From: Halomonas piscis
GTDB taxonomy: Bacteria > Pseudomonadota > Gammaproteobacteria > Pseudomonadales > Halomonadaceae
Assembly (NCBI RefSeq): GCF_031886125.1
Contig: NZ_CP119391.1
Coordinates: 248,001 to 312,000, forward strand
DNA length: 64,000 nucleotides
Direction: 5' to 3'
The notes beneath the pieces were generated by a model that had not been told where the DNA came from, searched no databases, and saw only the letters and a program-made list of their open reading frames with translations. Positions 26,988-36,239 of the stretch are shown here, piece by piece (the stretch's first letter is position 1; every line of letters starts with the position of its first letter). A program made the translations under genes and the position numbers.

Positions 26988-27539
26988 ATGTCGACAGCGA
27001 TTGACTCCCGTTTAAAGGTCATTACCGGCGATATCACCGCGCTTGATGTGGATGCCATCGTCAACGCCGCCAACCATAGCCTGATGGGCGGCGGGGGCGT
27101 CGACGGCGCGATTCACCGCGCCGCCGGCCCGGAGCTGAAGGCGGCCTGCCAGCGGCTGCGCAACAGCGACTGGCCCGACGGCCTGCCGGACGGCCAGGTC
27201 GCGCTCACTGACGGCTTCAACCTGCCGGCGCGCTACGTGATTCACACCGTGGGGCCGGTGTACGCCAAGAACGAGGACAAGTCCGGGCTGCTGGCCGACT
27301 GCTACCGCAACGCGCTGCGCCTGGCCGGCGAGCGCGACTGCCAGAGCATTGCCTTCCCGGCGATCTCCACCGGGGTGTACGGCTATCCGTTCGACGAGGC
27401 CGCCCAGGTCGTACTCCGGGTGATGGAGGATGAGCTGCCGAACTACCCGGCGCTCAGGGTCACGCTGTGCTTTTTCAGCGAGCAGGATGCGGCGGCGTTT
27501 CGTCAGGTGGCCGGCCGGGACTTTGCGCAACAATCTTGA
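26988..27539 (+). CDS. Macrodomain protein, O-acetyl-ADP-ribose deacetylase (YmdB type)
   Basis: The 183-residue single macrodomain starts at ATG 26988 behind GGAGG. Ligand-binding segments are clear: GDITALDVDAIVNAANHSLM, GGGGVDGAIHRAAGPEL, GYVIHTVGP-like YVIHTVGPVY and AFPAISTGVYGYPFDEAA. Asn and Asp in NAAN and GVDGAIH match the catalytic positions of YmdB. It hydrolyses O-acetyl-ADP-ribose or ADP-ribosyl esters. Standing near a Fic gene is probably coincidental. Confidence 0.92.
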   Translation: MSTAIDSRLKVITGDITALDVDAIVNAANHSLMGGGGVDGAIHRAAGPELKAACQRLRNSDWPDGLPDGQVALTDGFNLPARYVIHTVGPVYAKNEDKSGLLADCYRNALRLAGERDCQSIAFPAISTGVYGYPFDEAAQVVLRVMEDELPNYPALRVTLCFFSEQDAAAFRQVAGRDFAQQS

Positions 27540-27623
27540 ACTCGCCTGCCCGGGCGTGAAGGGCGGCGAACTTGCCGTGCGGGCGGCTGTCTTCATGGCA
27601 ACCCGACTATCTGGAGTGCCCCC

Positions 27624-28475
27624 ATGTCTTCTACTGCGCCAAGCCCTCAGCCGTCGCCGCCGGCTTCTTCCGTGACCTCGCCCTCGGCCAGTGCCGCGCC
27701 AGCTCGCCCGTCGTCCGACTGGGCGAGCTGGGGGCAGTGGCTGGCGCTGATTACCATGACGCTGGACCACGTGGCGCGCTACGTGGCCACGGGTAGCTGG
27801 GGGCTTGGCTGGGTCGACAGCACCGTGGGGCGCATTGCCTTTCCGCTGTTTGCCGGCATGGTGGCCTGGCACGGCCTTTTCAACACGCGCAACCCGGTGC
27901 GCTATGCCCGCCGGGTGATGGTGATTGGCGTGGTGGCGCAGCTGCCCTACCAGCTGATGCCCCGGGAGGCGCTGGTGCAGTTCAACATCTGCTTTACGCT
28001 GGGGCTGGGGCTGTTGGCCGGTGCCTGGCTGACGCGGCTGCCACGGCGCTGGCAGCAGGACTCCGCGGTAGCCGGGCGGCTGGCCCTGGAGGCCGTGCTG
28101 GTGGCAGTGGCGTGGTACCTCATTGGCCCCTGGGTGGAATATTCGCACCTGGGGCTGTTGCTGGTGCCGTTTTTCATGCTGGCCATCGGCCCGCTGTTTC
28201 GCGCAGGCCCGGCGCTTGCCTCGCGCCTTGGGGCCGTCGCCGCCTGCCTGCCGCTGCTGGCGGTCGCCGGCATGATGAACAGCTCCGATACGGCCAAGTC
28301 GTTTACCGTGGTAACCACGCTATGCGTGCTGCTGCTCGCTGCCGGGGCCTGCGCACTGATTCCCAAGTCGCCCTGGCTGATGCCGCGGCGGGTATGGCTT
28401 GCCTGGTACCCCGGGCACTTTGCCGTGATTGCGCTATTCCTGCTTGCCGTCGGCCAGGCGGATATTGGCCTGTAA
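27624..28475 (+). CDS. TraX-family membrane protein
   Basis: The 283-residue protein starts with a Ser/Pro/Ala-rich cytoplasmic segment (1-32). About eight membrane segments follow, with LALITMTLDHVARYV and GRIAFPLFAGMVAW near the start, the conserved signature of the TraX family (acyltransferase-like, named after F-pilin acetylase). Chromosomal copies are common and their substrate is unknown. GGAG lies upstream of the ATG. Confidence 0.85.
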   Translation: MSSTAPSPQPSPPASSVTSPSASAAPARPSSDWASWGQWLALITMTLDHVARYVATGSWGLGWVDSTVGRIAFPLFAGMVAWHGLFNTRNPVRYARRVMVIGVVAQLPYQLMPREALVQFNICFTLGLGLLAGAWLTRLPRRWQQDSAVAGRLALEAVLVAVAWYLIGPWVEYSHLGLLLVPFFMLAIGPLFRAGPALASRLGAVAACLPLLAVAGMMNSSDTAKSFTVVTTLCVLLLAAGACALIPKSPWLMPRRVWLAWYPGHFAVIALFLLAVGQADIGL

Positions 28476-28492
28476 ACCGTAAACCCGGCCGT

Positions 28493-29131
28493 CTAGACCG
28501 GCGTGTCGCGCGGGGTGTTGCGATAATAGTGCCACAGAAACAGCGCCCCGGCGCTGCGGTGGGGTGCCCAGTGCTCCACCAGGCGGCGCGACTGGCCGGG
28601 GGTGGGGCGCTCATCCAGCCTTTTCAGCTTGCCCAGGGCAGCGCGCAGGGCCAGATCGTCGGCGGGGAAGATGTCGTCGCGCGCCAGTGAGAACATCAGG
28701 TAGATCTCCGCGCTCCAGCGGCCGAAACCGCGCAGGGCGGTGATGGCGGCAACGGCGTCGGCGTCGCTCATGGTTTCAAGGGCGGCGGCGTTGAAGGTGC
28801 CCGACAGTTCGGCCTCGGCGAGCCCCTGGGCGTATTCCACCTTGCGCCAGGAAAGCCCGGCGTCGCGCAGCGTCTGGCCGTCGGCGGCGACAATGGCGCG
28901 GGCGCTTAACGCCGGCAGGCGCTCCTTCAGGCGCCCGCTAATGGCGCGCGCGGCCTCAAGGGATATCTGCTGGCTGACAATGGTGCCGAGCAGCGTGGCA
29001 AACCCCTTGTCCCGCCGGCGCAGCTCGGGTACGCCGACCTGGGGCAGCGCCCGGGCGATATCGGTATCCTGGCCGGTCAGCGCCTGCAGGGCATGCTCAA
29101 GGTCGCCAGGTTCAAGGTCACGGTGGGGCAT
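28493..29131 (-). CDS. DNA-3-methyladenine glycosylase II-like (AlkA family)
   Basis: The 212-residue HhH-GPD glycosylase lacks the AlkA N-terminal domain. IVSQQISLEAARAISGRLKE and the helix-hairpin-helix LRGFGRWSAEIYLMFSLARD with catalytic Asp in FPADDLALRAAL are visible. It removes alkylated purines from DNA as the first step of base excision repair. It is divergent from the MFS gene by about 50 bp. Confidence 0.9.
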   Translation of the reverse strand: MPHRDLEPGDLEHALQALTGQDTDIARALPQVGVPELRRRDKGFATLLGTIVSQQISLEAARAISGRLKERLPALSARAIVAADGQTLRDAGLSWRKVEYAQGLAEAELSGTFNAAALETMSDADAVAAITALRGFGRWSAEIYLMFSLARDDIFPADDLALRAALGKLKRLDERPTPGQSRRLVEHWAPHRSAGALFLWHYYRNTPRDTPV

Positions 29132-29184
29132 GGTATTTTCCTGTGTCCATTAATGTCGACGACAGCCATCGTTCAGGAGTCTTC

Positions 29185-30399
29185 ATGCCGCAGTCAACGC
29201 CCGGCCGCGCTGCCCACCCGCGTCTGGCCGAGTTTTCGCTGGCGCTGGGCGGCTTTGGCATCGGCACCTGCGAGTTTGTCATCATGGGGCTGATGAACCG
29301 GGTAGCCGCCGACCTGGCCGTGACCGTTCCCCAGGCGGGCTATGCCATCAGCAGCTATGCGCTGGGCGTGGTGGTCGGCGCGCCGCTGATCGCCGCGCTG
29401 GCGGCCCGGGCGCCCCGGCGCGGCCTGCTCATGGCGCTGATGCTGCTGTTTGCCGCGGGCAACGTGGCAAGCGCGCTGGCGCCGGGGTTTGTCTCCTTTG
29501 TGGCGCTGCGCTTTGTCGCCGGGCTGCCCCACGGTGCCTATTTCGGCGTCGCCGCGCTGGTGGCGGCCGGCGCCGTGCCGGTGGACCAGCGCGCCCGGGC
29601 GGTCTCCCGGGTGATGCTGGGGCTCACCGTGGCGATTCTCATCGGCGCGCCGCTGGGCACCTGGGCGGGTAGTCAGTTCGGCTGGCAGATTGCCTTCGGT
29701 GCGGTGGGCGTCAACGCGCTGATGACCGCGCTGTGCATTCGCCTGTGGGTGCCGGTGCAGCCGGTGGACGAAGGCGCAAGCCCGCTACGCGAGCTGTCTG
29801 CCCTGCTCAAGCGCCGCGTACTGATGACGCTTTCCGTGGCCTGTATCGGCTGTGGCGGCATGTTTGCCGTTTTCAGCTATGCGATGCCCACGCTGACCCG
29901 CCAGGCAGGCATGAGCGAAGCCCTGGGACCGCTGGTGCTGGCGGTATTCGGGCTGGGCACGCTTTTCGGCAACGTGGTGGGCGGTCGCGCCGCGGACAGG
30001 AACCTGCTGCGCGCCATACCGCGAATCATCGTCTGGTGCGCGGTCGTTCAGGGGCTGTTTTTCTTCGCCGCCAACAACGTCTGGACGGGGCTTGTCTCGG
30101 TGGCGCTGGTGGGCACCAGCATTGCCCTGGCGCCGGCGCTGCAGACTCGGCTGATGGACGTCGCCGAAGATGCCCAGACCATGGCCGCTTCGCTGAACCA
30201 CGCCGCCTTCAATGCGGCCAACGCCCTGGGGGCCTGGCTCGCCGGGCTTGCCATCAGCGCCGAGCTTGGCTGGTCGAGCACCGGCCTGGTGGGCACCGTC
30301 CTGGCCCTCACCGGGCTTGCGCTGTTCGTGCTCGGGCAGCGCATGGAGCGTCGCGAGAGCGACAATAACGCTACAGTCCCGGCGCCGGATATGCGATAA
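29185..30399 (+). CDS. MFS transporter, drug/proton antiporter type
   Basis: The 404-residue transporter has 12 hydrophobic segments. GGFGIGTCEFVIMGLMNRVA in the first helix and the AraJ/NepI/YdhP-like ALRFVAGLPHGAYFGVAALV in the fourth assign it to the DHA1 family of efflux pumps. ATG 29185 follows AGGAG; an upstream ATG at 29143 has no ribosome site. The exported substrate is unknown. Confidence 0.88.
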   Translation: MPQSTPGRAAHPRLAEFSLALGGFGIGTCEFVIMGLMNRVAADLAVTVPQAGYAISSYALGVVVGAPLIAALAARAPRRGLLMALMLLFAAGNVASALAPGFVSFVALRFVAGLPHGAYFGVAALVAAGAVPVDQRARAVSRVMLGLTVAILIGAPLGTWAGSQFGWQIAFGAVGVNALMTALCIRLWVPVQPVDEGASPLRELSALLKRRVLMTLSVACIGCGGMFAVFSYAMPTLTRQAGMSEALGPLVLAVFGLGTLFGNVVGGRAADRNLLRAIPRIIVWCAVVQGLFFFAANNVWTGLVSVALVGTSIALAPALQTRLMDVAEDAQTMAASLNHAAFNAANALGAWLAGLAISAELGWSSTGLVGTVLALTGLALFVLGQRMERRESDNNATVPAPDMR

Positions 30400-31152
<753 letters not shown>

Positions 31153-31293
31153 CGCGCGCCGCCACGGCGCGGCTCTTGTCACGATAGACCGGCGTCGAGT
31201 AGGCTACCCGGTGTCAGCGTAACGCTTGTTACCCCCTTGTGCCCGGGTCGATCCCGCATCGGCTCGGCGAATGACTATTACAGGAAGACGCCC

Positions 31294-31551
31294 ATGGCTC
31301 GTGTTACCGTCGAAGATTGTCTGGACAACGTGGAAAATCGTTTTCAGCTGGTGATGATTTCCAGCCAGCGTTCGCGTCAGCTGGCGCGGGGCTCCCGGGA
31401 TGCCCAGCTGCCCTGGGAAAACGACAAGCCCACCGTCATGGCGCTGCGCGAGATTGCCGCCGGTCTGGTCGACCGCAGCGTGCTGGACGAGCCGGTGGAG
31501 GCGCCGGAGCGCCCGCGCCCGGCGGATACCGGCGTGCCCCTGGACGAATAG
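31294..31551 (+). CDS. rpoZ: RNA polymerase omega subunit
   Basis: The 85-residue protein starts [20 protein letters not shown], the universal omega N-terminus, followed by [15 protein letters not shown] [10 protein letters not shown] and [18 protein letters not shown]. It assists RNA polymerase assembly and is part of the ppGpp binding site. It lies between gmk and spoT, as in E. coli. Confidence 0.97.
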   Translation: MARVTVEDCLDNVENRFQLVMISSQRSRQLARGSRDAQLPWENDKPTVMALREIAAGLVDRSVLDEPVEAPERPRPADTGVPLDE

Positions 31552-31589
31552 CAGCCCGGCATCCCCTGAGACCCACAGAGGCGCGGTGA

Positions 31590-33719
31590 ATGTTTACCAT
31601 TGATGACCTGGCGGATCGACTTGGCGGCTATCTTCCCCCGGACGAAATCCAGCAGGTCAAACGCGCCTTCTACTACGCCGAACAGTGCCACGACGGCCAG
31701 CATCGCCGCTCCGGCGAAGCCTACGTAACCCACCCGCTGGCGGTGGCCAATATCCTTGCCAACATGCACATGGACCATCAGAGTCTGATGGCCGCCATGC
31801 TGCACGACGTCATCGAAGACACCAGCGTCGACAAGCCGGCGGTGGCCTCCCAGTTCGGCGAGGCGGTGGCCGAGCTGGTGGACGGCGTCTCCAAGCTCAC
31901 CCAGATTGCCTTTGAAGACAAGGCCGTCGCCCAGGCGGAAAACTTTCAGAAGATGGTGCTGGCGATGTCCCGGGATATCCGCGTGATCATCGTCAAGCTC
32001 GCCGACCGGCTGCACAACATGCGTACCCTGGGGGCGCTGCGGCCGGACAAGAAACGCCGCATCGCCCGGGAAACCCTGGAAATCTACGCCCGGGTGGCCG
32101 GCCGGCTGGGCATCAACACCATCCGCATCGAGCTTGAGGATCTGGCCTTTCAGGCGATTCATCCCATGCGCGCCGAGCGCATCAAGCGCGCCGTGGTCAG
32201 CGCCCGGGGCAATCGCCGCAGCGCCATGCGTCAGGTGCAGGATGCCATGCAGCAAAGCCTCGAAGACGAAGGGCTGGGCGGCACGGTCATGGGGCGCCAG
32301 AAGCACCTGCTGTCGATCTACCGGAAAATGCGCGACCAGCGCAAACCCTTCGCCGAGATCATGGACGTGTTCGGCTTTCGCATCATTACCGACAACGTCG
32401 CCAGCTGCTATCGCATCCTGGGCGTGGTGCACAACCTCTATAAGCCGGTGCCCGGGCGCTTCAAGGACTATATTGCCATACCCAAGGCCAACGGCTACCA
32501 GAGCCTGCACACCACGCTGTTCGGCCCCCGGGGCATGCCCGTGGAAGTTCAGATCCGCACTCGGGAAATGGAGGCCATGGCCAACAACGGCATTGCCGCC
32601 CACTGGCTTTACAAGGCGGGCCAGACCGACCACCCGATTGCCGAAGGCAGCCGCGAACGGGCGCGGACCTGGGTCAAGGGGCTTTTGGAAATGCAGCGCC
32701 ACGCCGGCGATTCGCTGGAGTTCATCGAGCACGTCAAAAACGACCTTTTCCCCGACGATATCTATGTGTTCACGCCCAAGGGCGACATCATGGAGCTTCC
32801 CCGAGGGGCGACGGTAATCGACTTCGCCTACAGCGTGCACACCGATATCGGCAACAGCTGTATCGCCTGCCGCATCGATCGCCAGCTGGCGCCGCTGTCG
32901 ACCCGGCTGGAAAGCGGCCAGACGCTGGATATCATCACCGCGCCGGCGGCGCGCCCCAACGTGGCCTGGCTCAACTTCGTGGGTACCGCCAAGGCGCGCT
33001 CGGCCATTCGCCACGCGCTCAAGCATCAGCAGCGCAACGAGGCGATCCACCTGGGCCGCCGGCTGTTGAACAAGGCGCTATCCGGGTTTGACACCAGCGT
33101 CGAGGCGCTGGACGAGGGCCTGATCCAGCACGCCCTTGAAGAGCTCGACGTCGAAGACATGGACTCGCTGCTGGAGTCCATCGGGCTTGGCCGGCACATG
33201 GCCTACGTGGTGGCGCGCCACCTGATCGATCTGCTGGACGGCCAGACGCTGCCCTCAGGCAGCGAGGCCAGAAGCCAGCAGCCGGTGGTGATCAGCGGCA
33301 GCGAAGGCATGGTCACCAACTTCGCCCGCTGCTGCCACCCGCTGCCCGGCGACGACGTCGTGGGCCACCTTTCCGCCGGCAAGGGGCTGGTGGTGCACCG
33401 CGCCGAGTGCAAGAACCTCGTCGACAAGGACCATCCCGACAAGCTGTTTACGCTCGAGTGGGCGGAGGATATCGATGAGGATTTTCTTGTCGCGCTGCGC
33501 ATCGAGGTGGAAAGCCGCCGGGGGCTGGTGGCCGAGCTTGCCGGCGTGGTGACCGACGCCGAGGCCAACGTCGAGCGTATCGGCATCGAGGAGCGCGACG
33601 CGCGCCTGTCCTCGGTCAATCTGACGCTGGCCGTCAAAGGCCGCGTGCACCTGGCGCGCATCATCAAGCGCATCCGCAACTTGCCCAACGTGGAAAAAAT
33701 CTACCGGCTGGGCCAGTAG
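31590..33719 (+). CDS. spoT: (p)ppGpp synthetase/hydrolase SpoT
   Basis: The 709-residue bifunctional RSH enzyme carries an HD hydrolase (THPLAVANILANM, LHDVIEDT, LADRLHNMRTL). A synthetase domain (GRFKDYIAIPKANGYQSLHT, EVQIRTREME), TGS (VFTPKGDIMELPRGATVIDF) and a C-terminal ACT domain (VTDAEANVERIGIEERDARL) follow. The intact HD motif separates it from RelA. It controls the stringent response together with rpoZ next door. Confidence 0.96.
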   Translation: MFTIDDLADRLGGYLPPDEIQQVKRAFYYAEQCHDGQHRRSGEAYVTHPLAVANILANMHMDHQSLMAAMLHDVIEDTSVDKPAVASQFGEAVAELVDGVSKLTQIAFEDKAVAQAENFQKMVLAMSRDIRVIIVKLADRLHNMRTLGALRPDKKRRIARETLEIYARVAGRLGINTIRIELEDLAFQAIHPMRAERIKRAVVSARGNRRSAMRQVQDAMQQSLEDEGLGGTVMGRQKHLLSIYRKMRDQRKPFAEIMDVFGFRIITDNVASCYRILGVVHNLYKPVPGRFKDYIAIPKANGYQSLHTTLFGPRGMPVEVQIRTREMEAMANNGIAAHWLYKAGQTDHPIAEGSRERARTWVKGLLEMQRHAGDSLEFIEHVKNDLFPDDIYVFTPKGDIMELPRGATVIDFAYSVHTDIGNSCIACRIDRQLAPLSTRLESGQTLDIITAPAARPNVAWLNFVGTAKARSAIRHALKHQQRNEAIHLGRRLLNKALSGFDTSVEALDEGLIQHALEELDVEDMDSLLESIGLGRHMAYVVARHLIDLLDGQTLPSGSEARSQQPVVISGSEGMVTNFARCCHPLPGDDVVGHLSAGKGLVVHRAECKNLVDKDHPDKLFTLEWAEDIDEDFLVALRIEVESRRGLVAELAGVVTDAEANVERIGIEERDARLSSVNLTLAVKGRVHLARIIKRIRNLPNVEKIYRLGQ

Positions 33720-33844
33720 CCCGGCATCAATCGCTTCCCGTGCTATCGGCGTACTGCGTCAGAGTGCGCCGTTGTTGTCATTTAACAAACTGTCATCTAC
33801 CCGTTTGCTAACCCTAGTTGTTATCCACCAAGGAGACCGGTCCA

Positions 33845-34234
33845 ATGAGTAACAAGGCAGCCATCAATACCGAAAAAGCTCCGGCCGCCATCGGCCCGTA
33901 TTCCCAGGCCATCAAGGCGGGCAATACCGTGTACATATCCGGGCAGATCCCGCTGGACCCGGCGACCATGGCGCTGGTAGAAGGCGACGTGGAAGCCCAG
34001 GCCCGCCGGGTGTTCACCAACCTCAAGGCGGTGTGCGAAGAGGCCGCCGGCAGCCTGGGGGATATCGTCAAGCTCAACCTTTATCTCACCGAGCTTGAGC
34101 ACTTTGGCGTGGTCAACGGCGTGATGGAAGAGTTCTTTGCCGAGCCCTACCCCGCCCGCGCGGCCGTCGGCGTCAAGGCGTTGCCCAAGGGCGCTCGGGT
34201 CGAAGCCGAAGCGGTGATGGTGCTGGGCGACTGA
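33845..34234 (+). CDS. ridA: RidA-family enamine/imine deaminase
   Basis: The 129-residue protein shows [30 protein letters not shown] and the C-terminal [20 protein letters not shown] with the substrate-binding Arg. RidA hydrolyses 2-aminoacrylate released by PLP enzymes. It follows spoT in the same direction, a common proteobacterial arrangement. AGGAG lies upstream of ATG 33845. Confidence 0.95.
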   Translation: MSNKAAINTEKAPAAIGPYSQAIKAGNTVYISGQIPLDPATMALVEGDVEAQARRVFTNLKAVCEEAAGSLGDIVKLNLYLTELEHFGVVNGVMEEFFAEPYPARAAVGVKALPKGARVEAEAVMVLGD

Positions 34235-34250
34235 CCTGCACGATCTGGCT

Positions 34251-34285
34251 CGCCGCCGGGGCGTCAGGCTGGCGCCCCGGCGGCG
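34251..34285. terminator. GC-rich hairpin between convergent ridA and epimerase genes
   Basis: A perfect 13-bp stem, CGCCGCCGGGGCG and CGCCCCGGCGGCG, with a 9-base loop sits between two convergent stop codons. There is no clear T-run, so it is a possible bidirectional terminator or just a strong dyad. Confidence 0.5.
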
Positions 34286-34287
34286 CT

Positions 34288-35181
34288 TCAGGACTGCGCG
34301 GAGGTTGGCCGGGGCAGAAAGCCGCCGGCTTCGAGCACCTGGGCGTAGCCTTCGCGGAAGGTCGGGTAGCGGAACTCGTAGCCGCTGTCGACGATGCGGG
34401 TATTGTCGCAGCGCTTGCTGGCGCGCCGGCGCAGGGGCGACTGCATGGTCTCGGTGGCTTCGACCTCAAGCTTTTGCGCCATCCAGCTCATGACGTCGTG
34501 CTGGGTGGCAGGTTCGCTGTCGCTGCCGAGATACAGCGTTTCCACGCCGTCGCCGCGCTCCTGGCGCTGGATCAGGTGGTAGAGAATGCCGGTGCAGTCG
34601 TCGCGGTGAATACGGTTGGTGTAGATTTCCGGAGTGACCGCGGCGACCCGGCCTTCGGCGACCTGGCGGATCAGGCGGTCGCGCCCGGGACCGTAAATAC
34701 CCGAGAAGCGCACCACGGTGCCGGGGATGGCGTGGTCCAGCAGCGCCTGCTCCGCCTCGCGCATCAGAAGGCCCGAGAAGCTCTGGGCGCTGGCCGGGCT
34801 CTGTTCGTTGATGACCTCGCCTTCCTGCTGGCCGTAGACGCTGGTGGAAGAGACGAAAAATAGCCGCCTGGGCGGGGTGGCGTGCTGTTCAAGCACGCCG
34901 AGCACGCGCTTCAGGCCGTCGGGGTAGGCGCTCTGGTAGGCGCTTTCTTCAAAGCGGTCGGCGCTGACGGTGTAGATCACGTAGTCCGCTTCGGGCAGCG
35001 CCTCCGCGCCTTTGCCGTCGAGGGTGGCAAGGTCCAGCGCCAGGGGCTCGATGCCGGTGTCGGCCAGGGCATCGGCGTGGCGGCGCACGCCGATGACCCG
35101 GTGGCCTTCGGCCGCAAGCTCGCGCCCGAGCGTCGTGCCTAAATCGCCACAGCCGATAATCAGTACGCTTGGTTTCACCAT
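34288..35181 (-). CDS. NAD(P)-dependent epimerase/dehydratase-like protein (extended SDR)
   Basis: The 297-residue protein has the Rossmann motif IIGCGDLGTTLGRELAAEGH near the N-terminus, FVSSTSVYGQQEGE with the conserved Ser/Tyr region, and VVRFSGIYGPGRDRL. This is the YeeZ-like SDR group. The substrate is not known. ATG 35181 is preceded by AGGAG. It is divergent from oxyR. Confidence 0.85.
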   Translation of the reverse strand: MVKPSVLIIGCGDLGTTLGRELAAEGHRVIGVRRHADALADTGIEPLALDLATLDGKGAEALPEADYVIYTVSADRFEESAYQSAYPDGLKRVLGVLEQHATPPRRLFFVSSTSVYGQQEGEVINEQSPASAQSFSGLLMREAEQALLDHAIPGTVVRFSGIYGPGRDRLIRQVAEGRVAAVTPEIYTNRIHRDDCTGILYHLIQRQERGDGVETLYLGSDSEPATQHDVMSWMAQKLEVEATETMQSPLRRRASKRCDNTRIVDSGYEFRYPTFREGYAQVLEAGGFLPRPTSAQS

Positions 35182-35309
35182 TTGACTCCTGTTGGACAGG
35201 CGCTTTTGACAAAGCGCACCCTGTTGATAGACCCTCACTATCAGACAGGGCATCACTCGACGAGAATGCCGCCAGCACGCTTATCACGGAGGATGCCACG
35301 GGCACCACC

Positions 35310-36239
35310 ATGACTCTAACAGAACTCCGCTATATCGTAACCCTGGCTCAGGAGCACCACTTTGGTCGCGCCGCCGAGCGCTGCCACGTCTCCCAGCCGA
35401 CGCTGTCCGTGGCGGTCAAGAAGCTCGAGGAAGAGCTTGCCGTGCCGCTGTTCGAACGCTCCAAGTCCACGGTGCAGGTGACCCCGCTGGGGGAAAAAAT
35501 CGTTGCCCAGGCCCAGCGCGTCCTCGAGCAGAGCAGCCAGATCTACGCCATGGCCAGCGAGGGCAAGGACCAGCTGGCCACGCCGCTGCGCATCGGCGCG
35601 ATCTATACCATCGGGCCTTATCTGTTTCCCCACCTGATACCCGAGATCGCCAAGGCCGCGCCGCAGATGCCGCTGTATATCGAAGAAGGGCTCACCGGCA
35701 CTCTGCGCGGCAAGCTGAGAAGCGGCGAGCTCGACGCCATCATCGTCGCGCTGCCGTTCACCGAAACCGACGTGCTCAACCGCCCGATTTACGAGGAGCG
35801 CTTTGAGGTGCTGCTCCCCGCCGGCCACCGCTGGGCCGAGCGCGAGGCCATCCACAAGGAAGACCTGCTGGACGAACGCCTGCTGCTGCTGGGCGAAGGC
35901 CACTGCTTTCGCGACCAGATTCTCGAAGCCTGCCCGGCGATCAGCCAAAAGCTCAATAGCCCCAGCAATACGCTGATTGCCGAGGGCGGCTCGCTGGAGA
36001 CCATCCGCCACATGGTGGCCTCCAGGCTGGGTATCACCGTGCTGCCGCAGTCGGCGCTGGGCAGCGAGAACCACGATCACTCGATGCTGATCAGCCGGCC
36101 GTTTGTGCCGCCGGCGCCGTCGCGCACCGTGGCCGTTGCCTGGCGGGCAAGCTTCCCCCGGCCTCAGGCCATCGAGGCGCTGATCCGCGCCGCCGAGCGC
36201 TGCCGGCAGCCGGTCAACGGCGCCGTCGAGGTGGCATGA
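35310..36239 (+). CDS. oxyR: Peroxide-sensing LysR regulator OxyR
   Basis: The 309-residue LysR protein has an N-terminal helix-turn-helix (FGRAAERCHVSQPTLSVAVK) and redox cysteines C199 (GEGHCFRD) and C208 (LEACPA), the same spacing and numbering as E. coli OxyR. Disulfide formation by H2O2 switches it to activate catalase and peroxidase genes. The stop overlaps the recG start (ATGA), as in the oxyR-recG operon of Pseudomonas. Confidence 0.95.
   Translation: MTLTELRYIVTLAQEHHFGRAAERCHVSQPTLSVAVKKLEEELAVPLFERSKSTVQVTPLGEKIVAQAQRVLEQSSQIYAMASEGKDQLATPLRIGAIYTIGPYLFPHLIPEIAKAAPQMPLYIEEGLTGTLRGKLRSGELDAIIVALPFTETDVLNRPIYEERFEVLLPAGHRWAEREAIHKEDLLDERLLLLGEGHCFRDQILEACPAISQKLNSPSNTLIAEGGSLETIRHMVASRLGITVLPQSALGSENHDHSMLISRPFVPPAPSRTVAVAWRASFPRPQAIEALIRAAERCRQPVNGAVEVA

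Noticed and set aside
31377..33050. A 557-codon open frame on the minus strand
   Set aside because: Antisense to rpoZ and spoT; both sense genes are certain.
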